Origin: an uncultured Lachnospiraceae bacterium
GTDB taxonomy: Bacteria > Bacillota > Clostridia > Lachnospirales > Lachnospiraceae
DNA length: 64,000 bases
Assembly: GCA_934339135.1 (NCBI GenBank)
Contig: CAKRHP010000001.1
Coordinates: 1-64,000 of the forward strand
Direction of reading: 5' to 3'
Of this stretch, positions 37,044-46,605 are shown in pieces. How positions within the stretch are numbered: the stretch's first letter is position 1; the number at the start of each line of letters is the position of its first letter. Made by a program: the position numbers and the translations under genes. The notes beneath the pieces were generated by a model. It did not search any database. It worked only from the letters and a program-made list of their open reading frames with translations, and was not told where the DNA came from.

Positions 37044-39365
37044 TTATTCCACATTTTTTAATGCTTCGTCCATCGGAACCTTCTTGATCCGGCGCATCTG
37101 CATTGCCGCTACCACCAGATAGGAAACGATTGCCAGTATAAAACACTGCACATACGTCTCCGTGGAAATACCAAACGGGATCCATCCACTGTAACCCTTC
37201 ATAAATGCCACAAAGATCAAACGGATCAGTTCTGTGACTAATGCAAAGCTGATGATCACTGCCAGAATAACAACCCAGGATGTTGCAACCAGATAAAGCT
37301 GCCCGATCTCCCGGTCCTCATATCCAAGGATTTTTACCATGGATATGGAGGTGGAATTTCGTTCCAGAATGATCTTTGTCAACAGATACACAACCAGTAT
37401 GAACATAACCACCGCAAAAGCCTCCACAATGGTAAACATATCTCCCATGGATACCTTAAGCTGGTCTGCCATCTTCGTCATATCCTTTTCTGTAATGCAG
37501 TGAAATATTTTGTTATCACTGATATCCGCAATCTTGGAATCGGAGAAATAAGCACAGTAATAATCTTTATCCACATCAAAAACATCCTCATAATAGCTGT
37601 GACTCAGGTACACGCCGATAGTTGTGGGACTATCCAGAATACCTCTGACCTGCAGCTTGATCAGCTTATCCTCATATTGCTCCTTTAACAGGAAGTCATC
37701 CCCATCCTTCAGCTTATATTTTTCTGCCATGCCGCTGGAGATCACAGCCCCCTTTGCCGGCAGCTTCTCCTTGATATAACGGCTGTCATCAAAAATACCA
37801 TACACGGTTGCCGCTTCCTGATTATAACCATCCATATAGGTATTCATGGTGCAGGCAGCAAACTTTTCCGCATCCTTATTAGAAGTCCGGGCATCCCCCT
37901 TGAGCATATACTGATACTTCGCCACCATATGCTCTCTGGATATATTGGAAACATTATTCAACAGTGGTACAAACATCATACCAAACAGCAGGATCGTGGA
38001 AGCCACAAAAACACCAAAGATCAATGTCAGGTAGCTGGATATATTCTGCAGAATGATACGCAGACGGAACCGGTTGAAAAATTTGAAATGCGGCAGCTTT
38101 ACTGCTTTCTTCCTCTTGCGTTTGGTCAGATCACGGCGGATAAACTGCAGCGGGGAAAGCTTCAGCTTGCGGATCAAGGTCACTCCCGTCACCAAAAACA
38201 TCAAAAGGATCGGAATCACCGTCGTCAGTACAAACGCCTGCTGATTCCAGAGTGTCTCATATCTTGGCAGACTATAGCTGGCGTAATAGAGATCGGCGAT
38301 CACGCCTTTCATATAAGTATATCCCAGAACATTTCCTACCAAAGCCGCCACAAGCGTCACAATGATCGGCATGGAAATATAATGGCGGAACAGCTCTCCC
38401 CTGGTATAACCGGAAGCCCGCAGCGTTCCGATCACCGTTGCCTCCTTGGTAATGGTATGGCTGATGGTCACACCAAAGATAAATGCCAGTACCGCGATCA
38501 GGATATAGAGAAATGCCAGCATAGAACCTCTGTCACTTCCCAGATCATCCCCGGCGAAATTCATTGCCTGGTTGGTATAACGAGGCACATAGTCATCAAT
38601 GCCGTTATCCATGTTTAATACTCCAAGCATGGAACCAAGTGCGGTTGCCCCACCACCTTTTCCGGCAGCATCCACGACAGTTTCCAAAAGGTCATCGGAC
38701 CACTTTTTCTCCTCAATATCGTCCGCCGGATCACCGGCATTGTATGTCCATGCGTAATTGTAAGTAAGATTCCGGTCAGAAAGCGACTCAAATTCACTTT
38801 TTGTACCCATTGCCACTCCGAAATTCACAGAATCAAACATCATATCGGAATTGTTCTGAAACATCGTGGTATAGTCAGAAAACGAAACCAGTCCGGATAC
38901 CGTATAATCCTTTCCATCAATGGAAAGGATATCGCCGGTTTTTGTCTTGTTGTTATCGGCAAACATTCTGTCGATGACAATCTCGTTATCTTTCTCAGGA
39001 AGGTTTCCATCCATAATGCAGAGCTGATTGACCTTATCCCTGCTTTCATAGATGCGAAGCGTCTTTTCCTTCTTATCCTTTCCTTTGTAGCTCCGTTCCA
39101 CGTAAAAGTCCGGATAAACCGTCACATCTTCTTTTTCAATTTTATCAATGGCTTGGTCCTTCATCTTCTGCTTCAGATGAAAATGACCATTTTCTACATG
39201 ATATTTTTCATAACGCTGATTGCAGGTCGCGATCATACTGTCACTGGCTACCAGATCACCGGATTCCAGACCGATGGTCATCACCATAAACAGAAAGATC
39301 ACGGCATATTTTCCAAACTCCGTCCGTAATTCCCGCAACAGTCGTTTATTTAATGGATTTTTCAT
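37044..39365 (-). CDS. FtsX-type ABC transporter permease
   Basis: A 773-residue permease with one N-terminal helix (about residues 18-36), a large extracytoplasmic domain, three helices in the middle, a second extracytoplasmic domain (about 490-640) and three C-terminal helices, i.e. a double FtsX/MacB layout. Its stop/start junction with the ATPase gene is TAATG, so the two are coupled. Such pairs export lipids or peptides or confer resistance to antimicrobial peptides. No accessory membrane fusion protein is encoded nearby. Confidence 0.9.
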   Translation of the reverse strand: MKNPLNKRLLRELRTEFGKYAVIFLFMVMTIGLESGDLVASDSMIATCNQRYEKYHVENGHFHLKQKMKDQAIDKIEKEDVTVYPDFYVERSYKGKDKKEKTLRIYESRDKVNQLCIMDGNLPEKDNEIVIDRMFADNNKTKTGDILSIDGKDYTVSGLVSFSDYTTMFQNNSDMMFDSVNFGVAMGTKSEFESLSDRNLTYNYAWTYNAGDPADDIEEKKWSDDLLETVVDAAGKGGGATALGSMLGVLNMDNGIDDYVPRYTNQAMNFAGDDLGSDRGSMLAFLYILIAVLAFIFGVTISHTITKEATVIGTLRASGYTRGELFRHYISMPIIVTLVAALVGNVLGYTYMKGVIADLYYASYSLPRYETLWNQQAFVLTTVIPILLMFLVTGVTLIRKLKLSPLQFIRRDLTKRKRKKAVKLPHFKFFNRFRLRIILQNISSYLTLIFGVFVASTILLFGMMFVPLLNNVSNISREHMVAKYQYMLKGDARTSNKDAEKFAACTMNTYMDGYNQEAATVYGIFDDSRYIKEKLPAKGAVISSGMAEKYKLKDGDDFLLKEQYEDKLIKLQVRGILDSPTTIGVYLSHSYYEDVFDVDKDYYCAYFSDSKIADISDNKIFHCITEKDMTKMADQLKVSMGDMFTIVEAFAVVMFILVVYLLTKIILERNSTSISMVKILGYEDREIGQLYLVATSWVVILAVIISFALVTELIRLIFVAFMKGYSGWIPFGISTETYVQCFILAIVSYLVVAAMQMRRIKKVPMDEALKNVE

Positions 39366-40063
39366 TACCAATCTAACTCCTCTGCTGATATCTTATTTTC
39401 GTTGCGATACGCTTTTCGGATCTTACCATCACGTAGCTTTACAACGGTGTCCGCCATTTCCTTGATGGCATCATTATGCGTTACCATGATCACGGTATTT
39501 CCATATTTCTGATTGACATCCCCGATCAGCTTCAAAATCTCCTTGGATGTGGAATAATCCAAAGCGCCGGTGGGCTCATCACACAGAAGAATATCCGGAT
39601 TTTTCACAAGCGCACGACCGATAGAAGTTCTTTGCTGCTGACCGCCGGAAAGCTGATTGGGAAGCTTATGACGGTGTTCATATAGTCCCAGAGTATGTAA
39701 CAGATCATCAATATTCAGTGGGTTATCAGACAAATAAGCTCCTACCTCTATATTTTCCTTAATATTAAGATTCGGGATCAGGTTGTACATCTGAAAAACA
39801 TACCCCAGATGCTCTCTACGGTATCTTGTCAGACGTTTTTCTGTCATATCCACCATCTTCTCCCCGTCGATGGACACATAACCGGAATCCGGCGAGTCTA
39901 TGCCACCGATGATATTGAGCAGCGTGGATTTACCGGAACCGGATGGCCCCAGCAACACACAGATCTCTCCCCTGTCAACATTGAGATCGATCCCTTTCAG
40001 AACCTGCACTTTACTGTCTCCCTCACCAAAGCTTTTCTTTAGATCACTAATTTCAAGAAACAT
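39365..40063 (-). CDS. ABC transporter ATP-binding protein (LolD/MacB type)
   Basis: A 232-residue ATPase with Walker A LLGPSGSGKST, signature NQLSGGQQQR, Walker B ILLCDEPTGALD and switch His in VTHND. It pairs with the following FtsX-type permease. Two ATG codons four residues apart are possible; the second has GGAG six bases ahead. Upstream is a TATAAT (40124-40129) and, between it and the gene, a GTTAG/CTAAC inverted repeat that looks like a repressor site. Confidence 0.94.
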   Translation of the reverse strand: MFLEISDLKKSFGEGDSKVQVLKGIDLNVDRGEICVLLGPSGSGKSTLLNIIGGIDSPDSGYVSIDGEKMVDMTEKRLTRYRREHLGYVFQMYNLIPNLNIKENIEVGAYLSDNPLNIDDLLHTLGLYEHRHKLPNQLSGGQQQRTSIGRALVKNPDILLCDEPTGALDYSTSKEILKLIGDVNQKYGNTVIMVTHNDAIKEMADTVVKLRDGKIRKAYRNENKISAEELDW

Positions 40064-40098
40064 AATTATCTCCATTCTTTCCTTTGATTGTGTATTGT

Positions 40099-40129
40099 GT
40101 TAGTTCAGGCTAACTTTTATTTTATTATA
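40099..40129 (-). promoter_or_regulatory. Promoter and candidate operator of the ABC exporter
   Basis: Minus-strand -10 TATAAT (40124-40129), with a poor -35 TTTGTA (40147-40152) 17 bases away. Just downstream of the -10 is the inverted repeat GTTAG-6-CTAAC (40099-40114), which would overlap the transcription start region. This arrangement is typical of repressor control such as by a TetR-type regulator; none is encoded beside it. Confidence 0.5.
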
Positions 40130-40216
40130 TCATCCATCTATCGAAATACAAACCTTGTTACTGATAATCATTTTCAATATGGGGGTATGAACAAAAAAAA
40201 TAATTTTTGCTCATTT

Positions 40217-40247
40217 TTAACACAACATTAACATATATTTGTGTTAA
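40217..40247. repeat. Inverted repeat upstream of the GHL10-like gene
   Basis: TTAACACAA (40217-40225) and TTGTGTTAA (40239-40247) are perfect inverse complements separated by 13 A/T-rich bases, 66 bases before the GHL10-like start. It may be an operator for that gene; no recognisable -35 is nearby. Confidence 0.55.
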
Positions 40248-40313
40248 TATAGATATTAGCATTTTCGTAATGATTTATAGTACTACTAAATTTACACAAA
40301 AGGAGTTTTACTG

Positions 40314-41444
40314 ATGACACAGCGTGAATTTCGAAAAAAATCAATGATCATCCTGGGATTATCTGTCCTTTTACTGGTCTGTATGATCTGGGATTCTACC
40401 ATTTTCTCCAATTCCTCCGGAGAAAGCAGTACCGCAAATGCACAGACAAAAACATCCAAAAAGGCTTCTGTCACATCCGGTTCTGCCCTGGTCACAAATG
40501 TACAAGCCGTATGGATCTCTTTTGGGGATTATAAATCTGCCGGCTTATACAACAAATCCCGTTCCGCATTTCAGACGAATGCCGAGAAATATTTTAAAAA
40601 GCTCAAAAAAGACGGGATCAACACCATTTATTTTCATGTGGTCCCGTGCAACGATGCAATTTACCCGAGCAAATATCTGAAATGGAGTTCCTACATGTTT
40701 GAAACGGCTCCGGATTACGATCCTCTGGAGATTTTGGTAAAAACGGCTCACAAACAGGAGATGACATTCCATGCCTGGCTGAATCCTTATCGCAAAAAAA
40801 TGGGAGTTAGTTACAATCCGGGAGCCACTTCCTCCCTGAAGCGGATTCAGCGTATTGTCAAAGAGATTATCCAGAAATATGATGTAGACGGCATTCATTT
40901 TGACGATTATTTTTATCCGGCCAAAGGAAAAGGAGCACAGTTTAACCGTGTCTCCATTGCCAAAAGAAAACAGGTCATCAACAAAATGGTGCGTACCGTT
41001 TATCAGACAGTAAAAGCACAGGATTCCAATATGCTTTTCGGTATCAGTCCGGCTGGAAATATCGAATACGCGGGAAGTCTGGGCTGCGACCTATCCACCT
41101 GGCTTAGTAATGACGGATATATCGATTATATCGTGCCACAGATCTACTGGAGCGACCAGTACCGTCTGGGCGGCAAAGTAACTTCTTTATATACGAAACG
41201 ACTCAATAAATGGATCAAATTGAACAAAAACAATACACCAATGTATATCGGTCTGGCGACCTACCGCGCCGGTACGTACAGCTCCTCCGATCTGGGATGG
41301 AAGCGTAAGAACAATAATCTTGTAACACAGATCAAAAAAGAAAAAGCAGCGGGCTGTGACGGTTTTGTACTGTTTAGTTCCAGTTACATGTACCGCAGCC
41401 GCGCTGCAAAAGAAATGAACAATTACAGAAATTACATCAGATAA
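40314..41444 (+). CDS. Secreted or anchored GHL10-type glycosyl hydrolase-like protein
   Basis: A 376-residue protein with an N-terminal membrane segment (about residues 10-25), a Ser/Thr-rich stretch and a TIM-barrel domain of the GHL10 (DUF187) type. Motifs are VQAVWISFGDY, GINTIYFHVVPC, FHAWLNPYRK, YDVDGIHFDDYFYP (acidic pair in the barrel), GISPAGN and VPQIYWSDQY. Family members act on cell-wall or external glycans. AAAGGAG precedes the ATG. Its stop overlaps that of the HD-domain gene on the other strand by eight bases. Confidence 0.9.
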   Translation: MTQREFRKKSMIILGLSVLLLVCMIWDSTIFSNSSGESSTANAQTKTSKKASVTSGSALVTNVQAVWISFGDYKSAGLYNKSRSAFQTNAEKYFKKLKKDGINTIYFHVVPCNDAIYPSKYLKWSSYMFETAPDYDPLEILVKTAHKQEMTFHAWLNPYRKKMGVSYNPGATSSLKRIQRIVKEIIQKYDVDGIHFDDYFYPAKGKGAQFNRVSIAKRKQVINKMVRTVYQTVKAQDSNMLFGISPAGNIEYAGSLGCDLSTWLSNDGYIDYIVPQIYWSDQYRLGGKVTSLYTKRLNKWIKLNKNNTPMYIGLATYRAGTYSSSDLGWKRKNNNLVTQIKKEKAAGCDGFVLFSSSYMYRSRAAKEMNNYRNYIR

Positions 41445-42042
41445 CCTCGAGTCCATGGATAATGCTTTTGATCTGATATTCTAAAGCAAAGACTGCGGAA
41501 TCGTATTCCGGATATGTTTCTTTTACATATTGGATCAATGGATAAATGTATTTTTTCGTTTCAGTAATATATGCCTGCATGCGTTTTTCCGAAAAGACTC
41601 CCGCCATGGATGAAACATTATGGCAGCGGTCAAAGATCTTCGCAATGCAGGCTTCTTTACTTGCCCGTATCTCTTCCATATAATGCTGCATCACTTGTTC
41701 TTTGGACTCACCCTCTCTGCGTTTCTTGGTAATACAGCATACGCCATGGCGCACATTCCCATTGACATCCAGCTCCTCCGGAGACACCGAACAGTCCTCA
41801 CAGACATCATGAAGAAGCATGACTGCCAGCAGGTCATCCTGCGCAATCCCCAGTGCGATTCCATGCATCGCCAGCATCATGGGGTGAATAATATAGGGTC
41901 TGCCCTCGGTACGTTTCTGGTCGTGATGAAACCGAATGGCAGCATCCAGTGCCACAGCACTCTGCTGCATCTGATGCTCTTTGATATACTCCCGCAAATA
42001 CTGCTCCATATACGCAGCTTCCTCGTCAAACCGTAATCTCAA
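41437..42042 (-). CDS. HD-domain phosphohydrolase (RelA/SpoT-like HD family)
   Basis: A 201-residue protein with an HD metal site: YIIHPMMLAMHGI, then MLLHDVCEDC, and later DRCHNVSS. This resembles the hydrolase half of (p)ppGpp enzymes but without a synthetase, TGS or ACT domain, so it may be a stand-alone nucleotide hydrolase; the substrate is not evident. The start chosen is TTG at 42040-42042, with AGGAGG seven bases ahead and one base after the MATE stop; the longer frame would overlap the MATE gene. Confidence 0.78.
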   Translation of the reverse strand: MRLRFDEEAAYMEQYLREYIKEHQMQQSAVALDAAIRFHHDQKRTEGRPYIIHPMMLAMHGIALGIAQDDLLAVMLLHDVCEDCSVSPEELDVNGNVRHGVCCITKKRREGESKEQVMQHYMEEIRASKEACIAKIFDRCHNVSSMAGVFSEKRMQAYITETKKYIYPLIQYVKETYPEYDSAVFALEYQIKSIIHGLEVI

Positions 42043-42043
42043 A

Positions 42044-43351
42044 TCATTTCCTCCTTTTGCCAAGCTGTGCCAGCATAACCACTACCATAATACACGTCAG
42101 CAGCTCTGCCACCATGAAAGAACTCCAGACTCCTTTCATACCCCAGATCCTGCTCATGATAAACGCACAAAGAATGATCGCCACCACTCCTCTTGAAAAC
42201 GATGCCGCCAGTGCCTGCAATCCACGATCAGACGCGCTGAGATAACCGGTAGCAACTATATTTATTCCCGCAAAAAGAAATCCCGGAAAATAATATCTGA
42301 CTCCATCAAACGCAAGGCTTCGCAAGCCCTCTGATCCTTCACTGTTAAACATGGCGATCAACGTGTTGGTCTCTATTCTGGTAACTACAATAATGACGGC
42401 CGCAATGCCAAGGGCTGTCCAGATCCCGTATCGCAGGATCCTTCGGGCGGAAGACTCGTCCCCCTGTCCGTAATATCGGCTGATCAGCGGCTGGGATCCC
42501 TGCGCCACACCGTTAAACATAGACATGGCTACCAGTGCCAGATTAGCAATGACACCATACGCCGCCACTCCGACATTTCCGGCAATGCCCAAGATCAGAA
42601 AATTAAATGTCGTCGTGGTGACACCCGAAGAAAATTCTCCGATAAAAGCAGAGGTTCCAAGCTGGCATGCCTGCAGCAGACGCTTCGGCGAAGGCCGCCG
42701 CCACAGAAAACGGATCTGATTGTCTTTCCGGAAAAAATGCGTCCCACAGACACAGGAACTGACCACAGGAGAAACGGCTGTTGCCAATGCTGCACCTGCC
42801 ATGCCCATTCCCATTGGAAACATAAATATATAGTCAAAGATAATATTAAAAATACTTCCTGCCAGTGTCGCCGCCATGGCCAGTGATGGTGCCCCATCAT
42901 TTCTTACAAAAGCATTCATTATAAAATTAAGCATAAAACATGGTGCAAATATCAGAAAAATTCTCGCATAGGGAATCCCCAGAGCTGTGATCGAAGCGTC
43001 ACCACCCATTATTTTCAGAACCTGTCCCGGACACAACGCTCCGGCCAGCATAAACGGAATACTTAGAAATAAAACAGAAAAAATGGCATTGGAGAAAAAA
43101 CGGTGACATCCCGAATCCCCCTGTGCCTTTAAAATTGTAAAACGTGTTGCAGACCCCACACCTACCATGGAACCGATGGCATAGATCAGATTATATAACG
43201 GCAGGCAGAGATTTAACACCGTAATTCCATCGGCGCCTGCTGCTTTTGATATATAAAATGTATCTGCCAGAATATATATAGATATTCCAAGCATCCCCAG
43301 TATATTCTGCGAGACAAACTTTATATATTCCTTTCCAAGGCTCTGCGACAT
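42044..43351 (-). CDS. MATE-family efflux transporter
   Basis: A 435-residue membrane protein with about twelve hydrophobic segments in two related halves (ADTFYISKAAGADGITVLNL in the first; VAMSMFNGVAQGSQPLISRYYGQG in the second), the MATE pattern. It should export organic cations or drugs with Na+ or H+ exchange. The C-terminus ends in KRRK. The downstream HD gene starts one base after its stop. Confidence 0.92.
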   Translation of the reverse strand: MSQSLGKEYIKFVSQNILGMLGISIYILADTFYISKAAGADGITVLNLCLPLYNLIYAIGSMVGVGSATRFTILKAQGDSGCHRFFSNAIFSVLFLSIPFMLAGALCPGQVLKIMGGDASITALGIPYARIFLIFAPCFMLNFIMNAFVRNDGAPSLAMAATLAGSIFNIIFDYIFMFPMGMGMAGAALATAVSPVVSSCVCGTHFFRKDNQIRFLWRRPSPKRLLQACQLGTSAFIGEFSSGVTTTTFNFLILGIAGNVGVAAYGVIANLALVAMSMFNGVAQGSQPLISRYYGQGDESSARRILRYGIWTALGIAAVIIVVTRIETNTLIAMFNSEGSEGLRSLAFDGVRYYFPGFLFAGINIVATGYLSASDRGLQALAASFSRGVVAIILCAFIMSRIWGMKGVWSSFMVAELLTCIMVVVMLAQLGKRRK

Positions 43352-43423
43352 TCTATCGTTTCATAATGCTTTCCCTACAAGCATTATTTTCCCCTTCGTT
43401 TTTATAATTAGATTTTAACGATG

Positions 43424-44005
43424 TCACAGAGATAAGTCAACGTTTTTTCCACTTTGAACGGCATCCTGCGCTGTTTTTTCTGCGGAGGAATTGTAGACTG
43501 TCATCTTTCCGGACTGACGAAAGATCTTATTGGCAATGGAACGCAGGGAAACAGAGAGATTCCCCTTAGCGGAAAGAATCTCCTCGATCTTCGCCGGACG
43601 CGCTTCACCGAATTTATCCTCATCCAGGGACAAGCTGCCATTCCCTTTTAATTCAATGCCAATGGAGGCCAGATCATCTTTATTATTTTTGATCATTTTC
43701 GTCATTTTCTTTTTTAGGGAGGTAAGCCGGCTGTCCTGACTATCCTCTGTGGACTCCATCAGATTATTGTAGCTCTTTACAAATGCTTTGGCATTTTGCA
43801 GCACCTCCACACCATGATCACTGTCATACTCCAACGAATTCAGCTTCTCTACCATTCGCTTTACCGCCTTGGCATCCGCAGAAATAATCTTTGCTTTCGG
43901 CTGGGAACCGCGGTAATCGTCCTTAATGACATTCGTATTACCCCGGTATGCATTTCTCATATAATAATTTACGTTGTGGTTTATGGAATAGGATACGGTA
44001 TCCAT
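43424..44005 (-). CDS. Small FliD-like protein
   Basis: A 193-residue protein without signal peptide. Residues ~70-165 resemble the FliD (flagellar hook-associated protein 2) C-terminal domain: FVKSYNNLMES, then DDLASIGIELKGNGSLSLDED. The same pattern occurs in the larger protein at 47186-48469, so the two are diverged relatives. No flagellar gene is close. The ATG chosen follows AGAGGTGA; the GTG three codons before lies in that site. Function unknown. Confidence 0.75.
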   Translation of the reverse strand: MDTVSYSINHNVNYYMRNAYRGNTNVIKDDYRGSQPKAKIISADAKAVKRMVEKLNSLEYDSDHGVEVLQNAKAFVKSYNNLMESTEDSQDSRLTSLKKKMTKMIKNNKDDLASIGIELKGNGSLSLDEDKFGEARPAKIEEILSAKGNLSVSLRSIANKIFRQSGKMTVYNSSAEKTAQDAVQSGKNVDLSL

Positions 44006-44124
44006 GCTCTTCACCTCTCATATATCATCAAACTTTCTTCAGGCATATTCTGTCAATATCACTATTTATTGTATCGGTATAATTCCCTGATTTCTTAAGT
44101 AAATGTCATTTCAGAAACAAATAG

Positions 44125-44175
44125 AAAAAGTGACTGCCGGAAAACCACTTACCCGTTAACCAACAGTCACTTTTT
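44125..44175 (-). terminator. Terminator ending the rpmG-rplA operon
   Basis: A perfect 12-base stem AAAAAGTGACTG/CAGTCACTTTTT with a 27-base loop and T-rich flank, about 50 bases after the rplA stop. It can also work on the plus strand. Confidence 0.85.
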
Positions 44176-44227
44176 ATTTGGGAAACATTTTATCTCATGA
44201 CAAGGTCACTGAGAACTCAAATGTTTA

Positions 44228-44920
44228 TTATGCATACTTTGCTGTATTCAGTTTTACACCAGGTCCCATTGTACTTGCCAATGTAACGCTTCTGAAATAC
44301 TGTCCCTTTGCAGATGCAGGCTTAGCCTTACGGATTGCATCCATAATAGCATTTACATTATCTGCAAGCTGCTCCTCGGAGAAAGAAGCCTTTCCTACAG
44401 CAACATGGATGATGTTCGCCTTATCCAGACGATACTCAACTTTACCAGCCTTGATATCCTCAATAGCCTTTGTAACATCCATTGTAACAGTACCAGCCTT
44501 AGGGTTTGGCATTAAACCACGAGGTCCGAGAACACGACCCAGACGACCTACAACACCCATCATATCCGGTGTAGCTACTACAACATCAAAATCGAACCAT
44601 CCTTCGTTCTGGATCTTAGGAATCAGTTCCTCTCCACCAACGAAATCAGCTCCTGCAGCCTGTGCCTCATCAAGCTTTGCACCCTTTGCAAATACCAGTA
44701 CACGAACAGTCTTACCTGTTCCGTGTGGCAGTACAACTGCACCACGAACCTGCTGATCAGCATGACGTCCATCAACGCCAAGACGGATATGGGCTTCGAT
44801 TGTCTCATCAAACTTTGCAACTGCTGTCTTCTTAATAAGACTTACAGCATCCTCAACTTCATACTGTGTCATCTTATCTACAAGCTTAGCAGCTTCTACA
44901 TATTTTTTTCCCTTTTTCAT
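44228..44920 (-). CDS. rplA: 50S ribosomal protein L1
   Basis: Binds 23S rRNA at the L1 stalk and represses its own mRNA. The 230-residue protein carries the family signature in [20 protein letters not shown] and the C-terminal [26 protein letters not shown] precedes the ATG; a hairpin resembling the L1 binding site lies just upstream (44949-44984). The operon ends after this gene: a terminator follows rather than rplJ and rplL. Confidence 0.99.
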   Translation of the reverse strand: MKKGKKYVEAAKLVDKMTQYEVEDAVSLIKKTAVAKFDETIEAHIRLGVDGRHADQQVRGAVVLPHGTGKTVRVLVFAKGAKLDEAQAAGADFVGGEELIPKIQNEGWFDFDVVVATPDMMGVVGRLGRVLGPRGLMPNPKAGTVTMDVTKAIEDIKAGKVEYRLDKANIIHVAVGKASFSEEQLADNVNAIMDAIRKAKPASAKGQYFRSVTLASTMGPGVKLNTAKYA

Positions 44921-44948
44921 ATTATTAACCTCCTAGTGGTAGTAACGG

Positions 44949-44984
44949 CGTGTCTTAATGGCAGTAATCTGCCAGCCTCCCACG
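44949..44984 (-). promoter_or_regulatory. Candidate L1 autoregulatory leader
   Basis: In the gap between rplK and rplA the minus strand forms CGTG GGAGGC TGGCAG ATTA CTGCCA TTAAGA CACG. The perfect inner stem TGGCAG/CTGCCA and outer stem CGTG/CACG flank an asymmetric purine-rich bulge, the shape of the L1 binding site on rRNA and mRNA. It should let L1 shut off its own translation. Confidence 0.55.
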
Positions 44985-45043
44985 ACGTCCAATCTCATAA
45001 CAAGTCTTTTTATGAATCTATATTTATTACATCGAGTTATTTA

Positions 45044-45469
45044 TTAGTCCTCTACAACAACACCCATGCTGCGGCAAGTACCTGCGATCATGCTCATTGC
45101 TGACTCTAAAGAAGCTGCATTCAAGTCAGGCATCTTGGTCTCTGCAATTTCCTGTACCTGAGCCTTGGTAATGGTTGCAACCTTTGTCTTATTAGGTACA
45201 CCAGAACCGGACTGAATCTTACAAGCCTTCTTGATCAATACAGCTGCCGGAGGAGTCTTTGTAATAAAGCTGAAGCTCTTATCCTGATATACAGTGATAA
45301 CAACAGGGATGATCAGATCTCCCTGATTTGCTGTCTTCGCATTGAACTCCTTTGTAAACTGTACGATATTAACTCCATGCTGTCCAAGGGCTGGTCCAAC
45401 AGGCGGTGCTGGAGTTGCCTTTCCGGCAGGAATCTGCAATTTAATATATCCTTCGACTTTCTTAGCCAT
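45044..45469 (-). CDS. rplK: 50S ribosomal protein L11
   Basis: Part of the GTPase-associated centre of the 50S subunit. 141 residues, with [30 protein letters not shown] region (typical [13 protein letters not shown]) and C-terminal [12 protein letters not shown]...[14 protein letters not shown] upstream. The gap to nusG contains a perfect TGACGCA/TGCGTCA hairpin (45496-45511). Confidence 0.99.
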   Translation of the reverse strand: MAKKVEGYIKLQIPAGKATPAPPVGPALGQHGVNIVQFTKEFNAKTANQGDLIIPVVITVYQDKSFSFITKTPPAAVLIKKACKIQSGSGVPNKTKVATITKAQVQEIAETKMPDLNAASLESAMSMIAGTCRSMGVVVED

Positions 45470-45556
45470 TTTCTTTACCTCCTATATATTTTCCCTGACG
45501 CATCTGCGTCAAAAATCACACTCTTTTGTGCGGCATCTGCGAAACAGATGACTTTC

Positions 45557-46090
45557 TCAGACGATCTCCACATCGTTGAAACTAATCTCAACCGGTGTCT
45601 CACGTCCAAACATATCGATGTTAATCGTGACCATACGGTCCTCGTGATTGATCTGGCGAACAATTCCTGTCGTATCTTCCCAGACACCGGATTTTACAAC
45701 CACGGAATCACCAATACTGAACTCACATGCCGGAGCATCAGCCTTCAGTCCCATGCTTGCCATCTCGGCCTCTGTAAGGGGAACCGGTTTGGATCCCGGT
45801 CCGACAAATCCTGTCACACCGCGGGTATTCCGAACAACGTACCATGTATCATCATTTAAATACATATTGATCAGCACGTAAGCCGGAAACATCTTTTTCT
45901 GGACAACCTTTGAGTCATCCTCCTCCCCCTCAGTCACATTCAACATCGGGATAGAAACCTCAAGAATCTGATCCTGCAGATTACGATTCTCTATGGTTTT
46001 TTCGATATCCATCTTTACCTTTTTCTCATATCCGGAATAGGTATGTGCCACATACCAATGCGGCTCTTTATCTGCCATACGATCTGCCAT
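45557..46090 (-). CDS. nusG: Transcription elongation/antitermination factor NusG
   Basis: Binds RNA polymerase and links it to Rho and the ribosome. The 177-residue protein has the NGN domain (HWYVAHTYSGYEKKV, MFPAYVLINMYLNDDTWYVVRNTRGVTGFVG) and a C-terminal KOW domain (FSIGDSVVVKSGVWEDTTGIV). The first five codons contain a repeated ATGGCAGAT, giving two possible starts; the first has AAGGGTGA at good spacing. Confidence 0.98.
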   Translation of the reverse strand: MADRMADKEPHWYVAHTYSGYEKKVKMDIEKTIENRNLQDQILEVSIPMLNVTEGEEDDSKVVQKKMFPAYVLINMYLNDDTWYVVRNTRGVTGFVGPGSKPVPLTEAEMASMGLKADAPACEFSIGDSVVVKSGVWEDTTGIVRQINHEDRMVTINIDMFGRETPVEISFNDVEIV

Positions 46091-46103
46091 ACGTCAATCA
46101 CCC

Positions 46104-46358
46104 TTATCCTATCTGAAGAATTTTATCCAGGCCGGTCTTGATCACAAAGTCTAAAAATGCGATCAGCACTGCCAGAATAATTGTAACGACAATAACTGCT
46201 GTGGACTCCTTCACTACTGTGTTCTTGTCCGGCCAAACGATACGTTTGAATTCGGCTTTCATATTCTGAAAGACACCATTTTTCTTTGCAGCTTTTTCTG
46301 CTTTCTTCTGTGGTTCGTTCTGCTCTTTGATTTCCTCTTTGATCTCAGAATCTCCCAT
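46104..46358 (-). CDS. secE: Preprotein translocase subunit SecE
   Basis: Essential clamp of the SecYEG channel. 84 residues: a charged N-terminus, the amphipathic segment MKAEFKRIVWPDKNTVVKES with the conserved W-P, and one membrane helix. Located between rpmG and nusG as usual. Confidence 0.98.
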   Translation of the reverse strand: MGDSEIKEEIKEQNEPQKKAEKAAKKNGVFQNMKAEFKRIVWPDKNTVVKESTAVIVVTIILAVLIAFLDFVIKTGLDKILQIG

Positions 46359-46385
46359 ATCTCACATTCCTTTCATGCTACGAGA

Positions 46386-46535
46386 CTATTTTGTCTCCTT
46401 GTGTAATGTGTGTCTTCTACAGAATCTGCAATACTTTTTGGTTTCCATTCTGTCAGGATGGTTTCTCTTTTCCTTCGTGGTATCGTAGTTACGCTGCTTG
46501 CATTCTGTACATGCTAAAGTAATCTTTACTCTCAC
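46386..46535 (-). CDS. rpmG: 50S ribosomal protein L33
   Basis: A 49-residue protein, [20 protein letters not shown] at the start, with zinc-type cysteines in CTEC and CRFC and the end [10 protein letters not shown]. It is too short for a 60-residue cut-off, hence easily missed. It starts with GTG (46533-46535) 11 bases after GGAGG. First gene of the secE-nusG-rplKA operon, 71 bases after the -10. Confidence 0.96.
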   Translation of the reverse strand: MRVKITLACTECKQRNYDTTKEKRNHPDRMETKKYCRFCRRHTLHKETK

Positions 46536-46605
46536 GACACTATTCACCTCCATATTATTTTGTTAAAAAAAGACATAAAAAAAAGACCTGTTACATCGCC
46601 CGCTT

